A stretch of 64,000 nucleotides of DNA from Methylotenera_A sp049687015. Lineage in GTDB: Bacteria > Pseudomonadota > Gammaproteobacteria > Burkholderiales > Methylophilaceae. The position numbers and the translations under genes are program-made. The notes beneath the pieces were generated by a model, which was not told where the DNA came from, made no database searches, and worked only from the letters and a program-made list of their open reading frames with translations. The stretch lies in assembly GCA_049687015.1 (NCBI GenBank), contig JBAVIP010000029.1, forward strand, positions 1 to 64,000. The letters are read 5' to 3'. The stretch's first letter is position 1. Each line of letters begins with the position of its first letter. Shown piece after piece: positions 34,614 through 43,273 of this stretch.

Positions 34614-35678
34614 TTAGGAAATTCTACCTGCCGTTACAGTCTGGATTTGTCCTGTTGTTGTGGCTTTTGGCTCACTATTATGTTCCATCCATTTACGAAT
34701 ACGGTTGGCATCGCCAATACGAGTCATTTTGCCGTTAGAATCCAACAATACCACAATCATCGGCTCACCCGCGATAGTTGCTTGCATCACCAAACAACGC
34801 CCTGCTTCATTAATAAATCCTGTTTTAGATAAACCAATTTCCCACTCACCACCACGCACTAAGCTATTGGTATTGTTAAAGTTCACTGGATAATTGCGAC
34901 CTACAGCATACACTTCGTGTGATGCTGTAGTAGTTGCCGATCTAATTTCAGGGTACTGATAAGCAGCTTGCACCATTTTTGCCAAATCTTCAGCAGTAGA
35001 TACATTTCCACTATCCAACCCTGTAGGATCTACAAAATGCGTATTAGTTAGACCTAACTCAAGCGCTTTGGCATTCATTGCCTTTACAAAAGTATATTTC
35101 TCACCAGGGTAATTATGTGTCAACGAAGAAGCCGCGCGATTCTCTGAAGCCATTAAAGCCAATTGCAAAAATTCACCACGACTTAGCCTAGTACCCACTG
35201 CAAGTCTTGAACTTGTGCCTTTTAAATAATCGACATCTTCATCGGTAATTGCGATTACTTCATCCAAAGGCAGTTTGGCATCCAGCATTACCATAGCTGT
35301 CATTAATTTGGTAATCGATGCAATTGGTGTAGGTAGATTAGTATTTTTTGCGTAGATAACCTCACCAGTATTTTGATTTACTATCAATGCCTTACTTGAT
35401 GCCAACTGCAAAATACTACTGCCATCATAACTATCTTCAATCAGAAATTCTCTTTGTGATTGTAGAGCATGTGATGATCGTAAATTAACGCTAACTCTTT
35501 GCACGCCTCTCTTAAGCTGATAACGGCTAGCAATTGGGTGCTTGCTTAAAGCATTTTTTTGACTTAAATAGATACGTTTATTCGATTTTTTATGCGCGGC
35601 CAACAACTCAACGGGTGAAGCTACTAGAGCCAACGCCACATAAAATAGCATCATTCTTTTAAAAATAGGGTTTACCAT
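34614..35678 (-). CDS. pbpG: D-alanyl-D-alanine endopeptidase (PBP7/8 type)
   Basis: A 354-residue S11-family enzyme: signal peptide about 1-28; SITK with Ser121 and Lys124; SEN at 177-179; KTG at 284-286. It cleaves peptidoglycan cross-links. I chose ATG 35678, which has TGAGG about 10 bases upstream; a TTG at 35687 would add three residues. Convergent with topA. Confidence 0.93.
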   Translation of the reverse strand: MVNPIFKRMMLFYVALALVASPVELLAAHKKSNKRIYLSQKNALSKHPIASRYQLKRGVQRVSVNLRSSHALQSQREFLIEDSYDGSSILQLASSKALIVNQNTGEVIYAKNTNLPTPIASITKLMTAMVMLDAKLPLDEVIAITDEDVDYLKGTSSRLAVGTRLSRGEFLQLALMASENRAASSLTHNYPGEKYTFVKAMNAKALELGLTNTHFVDPTGLDSGNVSTAEDLAKMVQAAYQYPEIRSATTTASHEVYAVGRNYPVNFNNTNSLVRGGEWEIGLSKTGFINEAGRCLVMQATIAGEPMIVVLLDSNGKMTRIGDANRIRKWMEHNSEPKATTTGQIQTVTAGRIS

Positions 35679-35895
35679 TGCAACCAAACCTCACTAACGT
35701 TTGAATTAATCATATATAAAAAATAGTTATCTGTCATCAAGTTAGCACGTATTTATAAAAAAAATATTAACATTTTTTGCATTGTGACCTTTTTAATACA
35801 AGTCTTAATATCTGAAAGGCAAACTTTATGCGAAAATAACATAAAATTTAATCCAGTAAATATAACTTTAGCAAATATTAACGTACGGTCCAACC

Positions 35896-36279
35896 ATGAA
35901 ATTTCCAAACCAGTTATATTATACCGCAGAACACCTATGGGTAAACCAAACCACTGACGGATATTGGCTTGCAGGCATTACTGACTATGCGCAGGATTTA
36001 CTTGGCGATATCGTATTTATCGATCCGCCCAAGCTAAATGATGTGCTTGTGAATGGCACGCCATGCGGCGTGGTGGAATCGGTCAAAACTGGCTCTGACT
36101 TACATGCACCCATGAACGGCATTGTGACTGAAATCAACAATGATTTGCTGAACTCACCGGAAGGCATTAACGATAACCCTTATGCCGCATGGATATTCAA
36201 GTTTAAACCAGACGACATCAATGATACCAAGCACTTTTTAAGCGCTGAAGCTTATAAAAACTTAGTCGAAACTGACTAA
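35896..36279 (+). CDS. gcvH: Glycine cleavage system H protein (lipoyl carrier), stand-alone
   Basis: A 127-residue lipoyl-domain protein. Lipoylated Lys64 is in VVESVKTGSDLHAPMNG; the C-terminal half has NPYAAWIFKFKPDD. It carries the aminomethyl group in glycine cleavage. gcvT and gcvP are not adjacent and I see no glycine riboswitch in the 217-bp upstream gap. It could be the true GcvH or a lipoyl-relay homologue. It converges with the coiled-coil gene, 2 bp apart. Confidence 0.92.
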   Translation: MKFPNQLYYTAEHLWVNQTTDGYWLAGITDYAQDLLGDIVFIDPPKLNDVLVNGTPCGVVESVKTGSDLHAPMNGIVTEINNDLLNSPEGINDNPYAAWIFKFKPDDINDTKHFLSAEAYKNLVETD

Positions 36280-36281
36280 GT

Positions 36282-37496
36282 TTATTTTGGCAACACAAAC
36301 TTAACTTTAAGCAATAAATCTTGTAGCTCTGCTGTAAGTTGTTTGCGCAAATCATTTTCTAAAGTTGGCAATGCCGTGGCCAGCACTTGCTGAATATTAT
36401 CACGCATCACCTCTTGCACCGCAGGCAAATCGGCGTTCACAGTTGATAAGAAGTTATCTCGTACCTGCATAGTTTGCGTAGCCATATCCTCGGCAAATTT
36501 AGTTTTCATTTCTTCTGCAGCCGCCTCATAGATACTAGGTATTGCCTCATTAAAAGTACTGCGCATCTGATTCAAAGCATCCGTTTGTATTAACTCCATC
36601 TGCTGGTGCAAATCTGTTTTAGCTTGGTTATTGACGCTTTGGAATATATTGCCCAGCCCTTCTCTCAGTTGCGCTTGATGATTACTTAGCGATTGCTCCT
36701 GAAACGCCAGCATTTCCTGACTAAGCCGCTGGCTAATCTGCGCGGCAATAGCCTCTTGCTCTTCAGCCACTGCAGCAGTGTAGATAGCAGGCATAGCCTC
36801 ATTAAACGTGGTGCGCATTTGTGTCAGCGCATCGGCCTGCAGGGATGCTAACTGTTGCTGCAACTCAGCTTTGGCATTTTGATGCATCGATTGAAAAACA
36901 TTGGCCAGCTCTTCACCTAATTGCGCTTGATGATTGCTTAGCGATTGCTCCTGAAAAGCCTGTAGCTCCTGATTTAAATCATGCATGATACGCGCGCTGG
37001 CATCGGTTTGCAGCGCCTCAACATGCGAGCCAATTTGGGTATTAGCTGCCTGCACCGCTGTTTGCATAACCTCTGTAAGCATCAAATCAAACTTGGATGC
37101 TGTGTCGTGCTGTAATGTGGCGATTTTTTCCTCGAGCTCTGCATGTACCAAATCGGCACTGGCTTGATACATACGTGGCAACTCAGTTTTAAGATCTGCT
37201 TTTGTTTTATCTACAAAATCACTGGTATTTGCTTCAAGCGAAAGCTGGGCATTTTTTATTTCTGCTTGCAGTTCTTTTAGCAAGTCCCTTTTAAGCTCTT
37301 CACGCACACTTAGCAATACCGATTGTGTAATTTCCGCCTCCAGCCGCGGCCTGATGTGCCCGGTAACCCTTGCGATAAGTTCTGGCGTAATGCCTAAGGT
37401 AGGGTCATCCTGCCGTCTAGCCCTAGACTCGACATCAGCGCTGGGCTTTGGCTGATAAACCTCGGTAAGCAATGGGATTTTTTTATCTGCCACCAT
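36282..37496 (-). CDS. Coiled-coil protein of unknown function with internal duplication
   Basis: A 404-residue acidic, Gln/Ala/Leu-rich protein with no signal peptide or membrane segment, predicted to be mostly alpha-helical coiled coil from about residue 50 on. Two units of about 73 residues (176-248 and 260-332, offset 84) share FQEQSLSNHQAQL and MR(T/S)TFNEA(M/I)P. I do not recognise a family. It follows holC and pepA on the same strand with a 37-bp gap to holC. A structural or scaffolding role is a guess from composition. Confidence 0.75.
   Translation of the reverse strand: MVADKKIPLLTEVYQPKPSADVESRARRQDDPTLGITPELIARVTGHIRPRLEAEITQSVLLSVREELKRDLLKELQAEIKNAQLSLEANTSDFVDKTKADLKTELPRMYQASADLVHAELEEKIATLQHDTASKFDLMLTEVMQTAVQAANTQIGSHVEALQTDASARIMHDLNQELQAFQEQSLSNHQAQLGEELANVFQSMHQNAKAELQQQLASLQADALTQMRTTFNEAMPAIYTAAVAEEQEAIAAQISQRLSQEMLAFQEQSLSNHQAQLREGLGNIFQSVNNQAKTDLHQQMELIQTDALNQMRSTFNEAIPSIYEAAAEEMKTKFAEDMATQTMQVRDNFLSTVNADLPAVQEVMRDNIQQVLATALPTLENDLRKQLTAELQDLLLKVKFVLPK
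36501..36971 (-). repeat. Tandem in-frame duplication inside the coiled-coil gene
   Basis: Copy one covers 36753-36971 and copy two 36501-36719, with a 252-bp period (84 codons). DNA identity is high over the FQEQSLSNHQAQL codons (for example TTGCGCTTGATGATT occurs in both), so the duplication is fairly recent or is homogenised. Confidence 0.85.
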
Positions 37497-37533
37497 ATCC
37501 TCTATTCATAATGCTCTCTATTCACACTATTCT

Positions 37534-37974
37534 CTATTCGGCTGCAAGTATTTGAGTTTGGGCATGGTCAGAGTTTTTAATTTCATAGCCTCTATCGCGA
37601 TAAAACTTATAACGCCGCCGTGCAGCAAGTTTATCCTGCTCATCGTAGCTCACCAGCTCAACCAACTGCGTAAATCTGCTAAAAAAAACAGGTTCGTTTG
37701 AAGTTAAATTTATCAAAATATCATCCTGAAATAACTGACCCTCATGCCAATGAGTGACCACAGGCGTTTGCGCCGCCAAGGCATGGTTAGCCAGAACATT
37801 TGGCAAAAAGCTCTCTGGCTTATTTTGCCATAAATCGGCGCACACTTCGCCAGCCATATTTTCATCTTCAGCAAATATAGTGACTTGGCGACGCTTTAAT
37901 AACGCGGACTGCACCAGATCTGTCATTACCTGATGCTTATCAGCCACATTAAAATAAAAATCAATGCGTGTCAT
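37534..37974 (-). CDS. holC: DNA polymerase III chi subunit
   Basis: A 146-residue HolC protein starting MTRIDFYFNVADK, with the typical LLKRRQVTIFAED, DLWQNKPESFLPN and middle WHEGQLFQDDILINL segments. Chi links the clamp loader to SSB. It is 9 bp after pepA, the usual pepA-holC pairing. Confidence 0.94.
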   Translation of the reverse strand: MTRIDFYFNVADKHQVMTDLVQSALLKRRQVTIFAEDENMAGEVCADLWQNKPESFLPNVLANHALAAQTPVVTHWHEGQLFQDDILINLTSNEPVFFSRFTQLVELVSYDEQDKLAARRRYKFYRDRGYEIKNSDHAQTQILAAE

Positions 37975-37983
37975 ACCAGTAGT

Positions 37984-39471
37984 TTACTTAGCCTTAGCTG
38001 CGCGCTGCACTAAAAATGTCGTTAATAGCGGTACTGGGCGGCCTGTGCCACCCTTTTCTTTACCTGATTTCCAGGCGGTTCCTGCAATATCCAAGTGCGC
38101 CCAATCATATTTTTTAGCGTAGCGTGATAAGAAACATGCTGCCGTAATACTGCCGCCGGCGCGCCCGCCGATATTGGCCATATCGGCAAAATTGCTATCC
38201 AGCTGCTGTTGGTAGTCTTCCCACAGCGGCATGTGCCATGCACGGTCGTGCGAAATCTCACCGGCTTCTAACAGCTCTTTTGCCAATGTGTCTTTGTTGC
38301 TGAACAAACCGCTTGGATGGTGTCCCAAGGCAATCACACACGCGCCGGTCAGTGTTGCAATATCGACCACAGCGCTTGGCTCAAAACGCTCTGCATAGGT
38401 CAGCGCATCGCACAAAATCAAACGGCCTTCGGCATCGGTATTCAACACTTCAATGGTCTGCCCGGACATGCTGGTGAGAATATCGCCCGGCTTAATGGCG
38501 CCTGCATCCGGCATGTTCTCGCATGTAGGGATAATGCCGACCGCATTAATCGCTAAATTCATCTCGCCAATGGCTTTAAATGTACCCAGCACGCTGGCGG
38601 CACCACACATATCATATTTCATTTCGTCCATGTCGGCGCCAGGTTTAATTGAAATACCACCTGTGTCGAAAGTAATACCTTTACCCACCAGCACCACTGG
38701 TTTCTGCGTTTTTTTGCCTTTTAAATGCTGCAACACAATCAAGCGTGGCGGCTGTGTACTTCCTTGGGCTACGCCTAGGAATGAGCCCATACCGAGTTTT
38801 TCGATTTCAGCTTTTTCTAAAACTTCGACTTTAAAACCATATTGTTTAGCGAGTTTTTTAGCTTGTTCGCCCAAATAAGTTGGCGTACAGATATTGGGTG
38901 GTAAATTTCCCAAATCTTTGGCTAAACTCACGCCGGAACTAATTGCTAAACCATGTTTTACGGCTGCCTCCGCCTCAGAGTTTTCAGGCTTTGCGACGTA
39001 AATCGCAATTTTATTCAACGCTTTTGGCTCGGATTTTTTGGCTTTTATCGCGTTTACTTGGTAAGTCGTATCCATCACCACTTCAACCAACTGAGCGACT
39101 TTGCTGTGAATATCGGATTTTTTAATGGCCAATTCAGTTAAGAAAATGCCCGCACTAGCAACACCTTTTGGTAAAGCTTTAATCGCGGCGCGCACTGCTT
39201 GACGATATTTGCTCTCGCTAAACTCCGCCTGCTTGCCCAAACCCACCAACAATACTCGCGTAGCGCCTATTTCAGCAACATGATGCATAACAAGTGTTGT
39301 ATTTATTTTGCCATCCATGTCACCATTTTTTAATACCGCACTAATAGCTTTGTTAGATGCGGCATCCAAACTTTTTGCAGCCTCGGTTAATTTTTGACCC
39401 TCAAATACGCCTACAATGACACAATCAATACGTTGTTTTTCAGGATTTCCGTTTTTTATGCTAAATTCCAT
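37984..39471 (-). CDS. pepA: Cytosolic leucyl aminopeptidase (M17)
   Basis: A 495-residue enzyme with M17 metal-site motifs VGKGITFDTGGISIKPG, MKYDMCGAASVLG and the signature NTDAEGRL. In E. coli PepA also binds DNA in Xer recombination and gene control; whether this one does is unknown. It is divergent from lptF. Confidence 0.97.
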   Translation of the reverse strand: MEFSIKNGNPEKQRIDCVIVGVFEGQKLTEAAKSLDAASNKAISAVLKNGDMDGKINTTLVMHHVAEIGATRVLLVGLGKQAEFSESKYRQAVRAAIKALPKGVASAGIFLTELAIKKSDIHSKVAQLVEVVMDTTYQVNAIKAKKSEPKALNKIAIYVAKPENSEAEAAVKHGLAISSGVSLAKDLGNLPPNICTPTYLGEQAKKLAKQYGFKVEVLEKAEIEKLGMGSFLGVAQGSTQPPRLIVLQHLKGKKTQKPVVLVGKGITFDTGGISIKPGADMDEMKYDMCGAASVLGTFKAIGEMNLAINAVGIIPTCENMPDAGAIKPGDILTSMSGQTIEVLNTDAEGRLILCDALTYAERFEPSAVVDIATLTGACVIALGHHPSGLFSNKDTLAKELLEAGEISHDRAWHMPLWEDYQQQLDSNFADMANIGGRAGGSITAACFLSRYAKKYDWAHLDIAGTAWKSGKEKGGTGRPVPLLTTFLVQRAAKAK

Positions 39472-39521
39472 TTTAATCTCTTTTAATTTTTTACTAAATT
39501 TAAGCTAATTTTACCTTACTT

Positions 39522-39549
39522 ATTATCTAGCGTTTTGACTCGAAATCAA
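39522..39549 (-). promoter_or_regulatory. pepA: Candidate promoter of pepA-holC
   Basis: On the minus strand TTGATT (39549-39544) and GATAAT (39527-39522) are 16 bp apart, about 50 bases ahead of the pepA ATG. A plus-strand TTGACT (39535-39540) overlaps it and could serve lptF, but would leave almost no leader. Confidence 0.45.
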
Positions 39550-39574
39550 AGCGCAATATTGAACAATATTTAAA

Positions 39575-40711
39575 TTGAAAATATTCAAAAAATCTCTATC
39601 GCACGAGCTTATTAGCACTGCTGGCGCAATGTTCTTAATCTTGATCGGCATTGTCATCGCCCAACGTGCAGGTTATTTGGTGCAACTTGCCTCTAAAGGC
39701 ATTCTGCCCAACGATGCTATTAATGTTTTACTCGGTTTCAACATGGTGAAATTCCTGCCAATGATTTTATCTTTAAGTATTTTTTTGGCAGTTTTGCTTA
39801 CATTGACACGTTGGCATCGCGATTCTGAAATGGTGGTTTGGTTTAGCTCGGGCCTAAGCATCACCCAATGGGTACGCCCCATTTTAACTTTTGCAGCACC
39901 TGTAATTGTAGTCATTACACTTTTAAGCTTATGGGTAATGCCCTGGGCCACACAAAAAGGTCAGGATTATAAGGTGCAACTTAAAAGCCGTGATGAACTC
40001 TCGTCCATTACTCCTGGCGTATTTAAAGAATCGAATAATGGCGACCGCGTCTATTTCGTAGAAAGCTTTGATGAACTTGGCGATGTAGTAAAAAATATCT
40101 TTGTGCAGTCTACTCAAAATCAAAAAACCGGGGTGATTGTAGCAAGCACAGGCAGCCGTAAAAAAGAACAGAATGGCGATAATTTTTTGGTGTTAGAAAA
40201 AGGCCGCCGTTACGAAGCAAAACCAAATTCTGCGGAAGTTTCAACCACAGAATTTGAGCGTTATGCTATCCGTATATTAACCAAAGAAGCAGCTCCAGAA
40301 CCTTATACCAAACAGGCCATACCCACTAAACAACTATTACAAGAGACTAACTCTGGCAATAATGCTGAACTGCAATGGCGGCTGGCCATTCCGATCTCTG
40401 CGCTGGTGTTGGTGTTACTGGCAGTACCCTTAAGTTTCGTTGATCCGCGTGCAGGTCGCTCACTCAACCTCATCTTTGCGTTAGTGATTTACATGATTTA
40501 CAACAACATTCTAAGTATCTTCCAAGCATGGGTCACGCAGGGCAGACTAAGTACGATGGTCGGCCTATGGCCAGTGCATTTGTTTTTTCTAATGCTGGTG
40601 CTTTATATGTATTATCGCCGCACCCATCTGCTGCCGCTGATGCCAAAATTTCCAGCCAGCTTTGCAAAGATTGGGGCGGGCATTTGGAAAAAATCCAAGA
40701 AAAAATCTTAA
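39575..40711 (+). CDS. lptF: LPS export permease LptF
   Basis: A 378-residue protein with six membrane helices in two groups of three around a periplasmic jellyroll domain (about 120-275). It works with LptG, LptB and LptC to extract lipopolysaccharide. The start is TTG at 39575: an in-frame stop (TGA) lies at 39560-39562 and no ATG or GTG occurs in between. No clear ribosome site is visible. Confidence 0.95.
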   Translation: MKIFKKSLSHELISTAGAMFLILIGIVIAQRAGYLVQLASKGILPNDAINVLLGFNMVKFLPMILSLSIFLAVLLTLTRWHRDSEMVVWFSSGLSITQWVRPILTFAAPVIVVITLLSLWVMPWATQKGQDYKVQLKSRDELSSITPGVFKESNNGDRVYFVESFDELGDVVKNIFVQSTQNQKTGVIVASTGSRKKEQNGDNFLVLEKGRRYEAKPNSAEVSTTEFERYAIRILTKEAAPEPYTKQAIPTKQLLQETNSGNNAELQWRLAIPISALVLVLLAVPLSFVDPRAGRSLNLIFALVIYMIYNNILSIFQAWVTQGRLSTMVGLWPVHLFFLMLVLYMYYRRTHLLPLMPKFPASFAKIGAGIWKKSKKKS

Positions 40712-40717
40712 AATACG

Positions 40718-41806
40718 ATGAAAATTTTTAACCGCTATTTTTGGCAAGAAACCAGCGTCAATATTTTGATGATTATGCTGGGCTTACTCGCCATGTTCTC
40801 GTTTTTTGATTTAATTCAAGAACTAGATAGCCTTGGTCAGGGCAGCTACGGCATTACTCAAATGCTGGCATTTGTATTATTGAGCGTTCCTGGTCACATT
40901 TACGATGTAGCACCAGTCGCCGTGCTGGTGGGGATGATGTATAGCCTGGGAATGCTAGCGCGCAATTCTGAGCTCGTTGTCATGCGCGTGAGCGGCTTGT
41001 CGCTACTCAATATCGGCTATATTTTAATTAAAGTGGGTTTATTATTTACTGTAATCACTTTTCTGGTGGGTGAACTCATCACACCGATTAGTGAAAAGAT
41101 GGCACAGCGTATGCGCATTAAGGCGACAGACTCTGTAGTAGCGCAGGATTTCAGATCTGGCCTATGGGTAAAAGATGGCAGAAGCTTTGTGAATGTAGAA
41201 ACCGTGCTGCCAGACGCCAGTCTATTGAATGTACATATTTATGAATTTGATGAAAATTTTAAGTTACGCAGCATTAGTAATGCTAAAAAGGCTGATTTTT
41301 CTGATGAACATTGGGGATTAACTGAAGTCACACAGTCGAAATTTAATACTTATAAAAAAATCGAGCAAAACAACATACAAACTCAGTTTTTTAACAAAGC
41401 CAATTGGAAATCGCTGATTCGCCCCGAGTTGTTAAATGTGCTATTAGTATCCCCCGAGAAAATGTCTGCCTGGAATTTATACTCATTTATTAATCACTTA
41501 GAGACAAATAAGCAGAAAACCACTCGTTATGAAGTGGCACTTTGGTCTAAAATGATTTACCCGCTTGCTTGTATGGTCATGGTGATTTTAGCATTACCTT
41601 TTGGCTTTTTACAGCAACGCGCAAGTGGCACTAGTGCCAAGATTTTTACTGGTGTAATGCTGGGTGTGGCGTACCAAATTATGAATCGGGTGTTTATTCA
41701 TTTGGGTGTATTAAACGATTGGCCACCTTTGATGAGCGCAATTACACCGACGATACTATTTTTGGTTGCGGGTTTAAGTTTGTTATTTGTGATAGAACGC
41801 AGATAG
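40718..41806 (+). CDS. lptG: LPS export permease LptG
   Basis: A 362-residue partner of LptF with the same topology: N-terminal KIFNRYFWQETSVNILMIM, early RNSELVVMRVSGLS coupling helix, periplasmic domain about 130-270, and three C-terminal helices. It lies 6 bp after lptF and converges with the RDD gene 5 bp away. Confidence 0.95.
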   Translation: MKIFNRYFWQETSVNILMIMLGLLAMFSFFDLIQELDSLGQGSYGITQMLAFVLLSVPGHIYDVAPVAVLVGMMYSLGMLARNSELVVMRVSGLSLLNIGYILIKVGLLFTVITFLVGELITPISEKMAQRMRIKATDSVVAQDFRSGLWVKDGRSFVNVETVLPDASLLNVHIYEFDENFKLRSISNAKKADFSDEHWGLTEVTQSKFNTYKKIEQNNIQTQFFNKANWKSLIRPELLNVLLVSPEKMSAWNLYSFINHLETNKQKTTRYEVALWSKMIYPLACMVMVILALPFGFLQQRASGTSAKIFTGVMLGVAYQIMNRVFIHLGVLNDWPPLMSAITPTILFLVAGLSLLFVIERR

Positions 41807-41811
41807 TTTGA

Positions 41812-42222
41812 TTAAAGCACGCGGATAAAGCGCGTCTTTAACAATCTGTCATGCAAAAACAATCGGTCTTTATCCACTAAAGCCCAAATGAAACCTAGTC
41901 CACAAGCCAGCACTGATGCGCTTGACAGGGCATATCGAATAAGTGCTTGTTTGATGTTTAGCGTGGCATTTTGCTGATTCACAAGCTTAATTTTCCAAGT
42001 TTGTGCGGCTAAAGTTTGGCCAGTTTTACCCCAGCACCAAACAAAATAAGCGCCTGTTACTAACCATAAAAACAGTCTCAAGTAAAAAAGTTTGTAAGAA
42101 GTTGCCGCCTCACCAAACAAGCGAACAAAAATCCATGTGCACAGCATCCATAGCGCGACCAGCAGCAGAAACTCATAAATACAAGCAGCAAAAAGTCTAA
42201 GTCGTGTAGCATTTTGAGTCAT
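41812..42222 (-). CDS. RDD-family membrane protein
   Basis: A 136-residue protein with three hydrophobic segments and RDD-type residues (start TQNATRLRLFAACIYEFLLL; end KDRLFLHDRLLKTRFI). Function unknown; some RDD proteins are ion antiporters. I moved the start to ATG 42222 because an upstream in-frame extension to 42279 runs through the terminator at 42243-42273. It follows the sigma-factor operon, a common beta order. Confidence 0.85.
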   Translation of the reverse strand: MTQNATRLRLFAACIYEFLLLVALWMLCTWIFVRLFGEAATSYKLFYLRLFLWLVTGAYFVWCWGKTGQTLAAQTWKIKLVNQQNATLNIKQALIRYALSSASVLACGLGFIWALVDKDRLFLHDRLLKTRFIRVL

Positions 42223-42242
42223 TGTATTTTCATTCGTGGTGC

Positions 42243-42273
42243 AAAAAAGCCCGCTATCATAGCAATAGCGGGC
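42243..42273 (-). terminator. Intrinsic terminator after the DUF3106 gene
   Basis: GCCCGCTAT (42249-42257) / ATAGCGGGC (42265-42273) is a perfect 9-bp stem with a 7-base loop, followed on the minus strand by six T (42248-42243). It ends the sigma-DUF3619-DUF3106 transcript ahead of the RDD gene. Confidence 0.88.
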
Positions 42274-42313
42274 GGGCATATTAATCGCAATTGGAAAATG
42301 CGAAATTTTAAAG

Positions 42314-42823
42314 TCACTCTAGCTCTGGGTCATATTCCAATACAGCAGAATCCTTACGATGCTTTTCTCGTTCTGCCTCTGGTAATTTTTGATATTCTGC
42401 CCATTTCCTGCGTATTTCATCTTTTTTCTCTGGGCTAAGCGCATGAAACTGTTGATAACGTTTACGTGCGTTTTCGCGCTCATAAGGCGTCATGCGGCTC
42501 CAGCTGTTAAGACGCTTTTGCACACGCTGTTGTTTTTGTGCATCCATTTTCGGGTAATCTTTGGCGATATCCAGCATTTTTTCGCGCTGCCAAGGCCTCA
42601 AAGTATCCCACTCTGATCCTAATGGCGCCAACACTCTACGCTGATCATCGGATAATTGATTCCAGGTTTGCATAGGCACATCAGCATTGGCGCCATCATT
42701 TTGCGATGATTTAATGCTGCCTATATCACCCATTGCAACTAAGATGTTTTCATTTGAATAGGAAAATTCACTCGCTTGTAGGCTGGTTGCTACAATTACT
42801 AACAACAATAAAATTTTATTCAT
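42314..42823 (-). CDS. DUF3106 periplasmic protein
   Basis: A 169-residue protein with a signal peptide (1-17, ending LQA) and a charged helical body containing WNQLSDDQRRVLAPL, WDTLRPWQREKMLDIA and MTPYERENARKRYQQF repeats typical of DUF3106. Function is unknown; the repeated charged helices recall Spy/CpxP-type or heavy-metal resistance proteins, but this is a loose resemblance. Third gene of the sigma operon, ended by a strong terminator. Confidence 0.88.
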   Translation of the reverse strand: MNKILLLLVIVATSLQASEFSYSNENILVAMGDIGSIKSSQNDGANADVPMQTWNQLSDDQRRVLAPLGSEWDTLRPWQREKMLDIAKDYPKMDAQKQQRVQKRLNSWSRMTPYERENARKRYQQFHALSPEKKDEIRRKWAEYQKLPEAEREKHRKDSAVLEYDPELE

Positions 42824-42868
42824 TCAAGCACTATTTCTTCTTAATATAAATTCTAAAAAATTTTCTAA

Positions 42869-43273
42869 CTATAACTTAGCCTGACCATTGTTTAAAGAAG
42901 GCTCAAAACTTCTATCCACAAAGGCTTCCGGAGGTAAATCCGCACTTAATAAAAACGCATCGCTAGACTCTTTATTGCCAAATGACTGCACTAACACAAA
43001 CCCTGCAATAATTGCCCCCAACACCAAACCTGCGCTGATAATTCGATGGTGTTCTGTCCATGAATAAATGCTATTCAAAGTGCCATCGTGATTCACGCTA
43101 GTGCCGGTAATTTGTTGCGCATGTGCCTTTACCGCACGTTCGCGACCATTTTCAAGCTGTTTAAGTGTGCGCATGCTCAAGCGATTGGCATGCGCATCCA
43201 GCAAGCCTGCAATTTGTTTGGCTTGCGCTTCTTCGCTATCTTGTAAATCTTGCTTTGTATTGTCTATATTCAT
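42869..43273 (-). CDS. DUF3619 single-pass membrane protein (possible anti-sigma factor)
   Basis: A 134-residue protein: N-terminal cytoplasmic helix region (residues 1-75, KQIAGLLDAHANRLSMRTLKQLENGRERA in part), one membrane segment (about 77-97) and a short outer tail. It overlaps the sigma-factor gene by 4 bp. A small bitopic protein translationally coupled to an ECF-like sigma factor is the usual place for an anti-sigma factor (inference). Confidence 0.85.
   Translation of the reverse strand: MNIDNTKQDLQDSEEAQAKQIAGLLDAHANRLSMRTLKQLENGRERAVKAHAQQITGTSVNHDGTLNSIYSWTEHHRIISAGLVLGAIIAGFVLVQSFGNKESSDAFLLSADLPPEAFVDRSFEPSLNNGQAKL

Noticed and set aside
35688..35895. Glycine riboswitch upstream of gcvH
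   Set aside because: The region is AT-rich and lacks the paired aptamer architecture; I could not build conserved stems.
42223..42279. N-terminal extension of the RDD protein
   Set aside because: The extension is encoded by the terminator hairpin after the DUF3106 gene; the ATG at 42222 gives the expected N-terminus.
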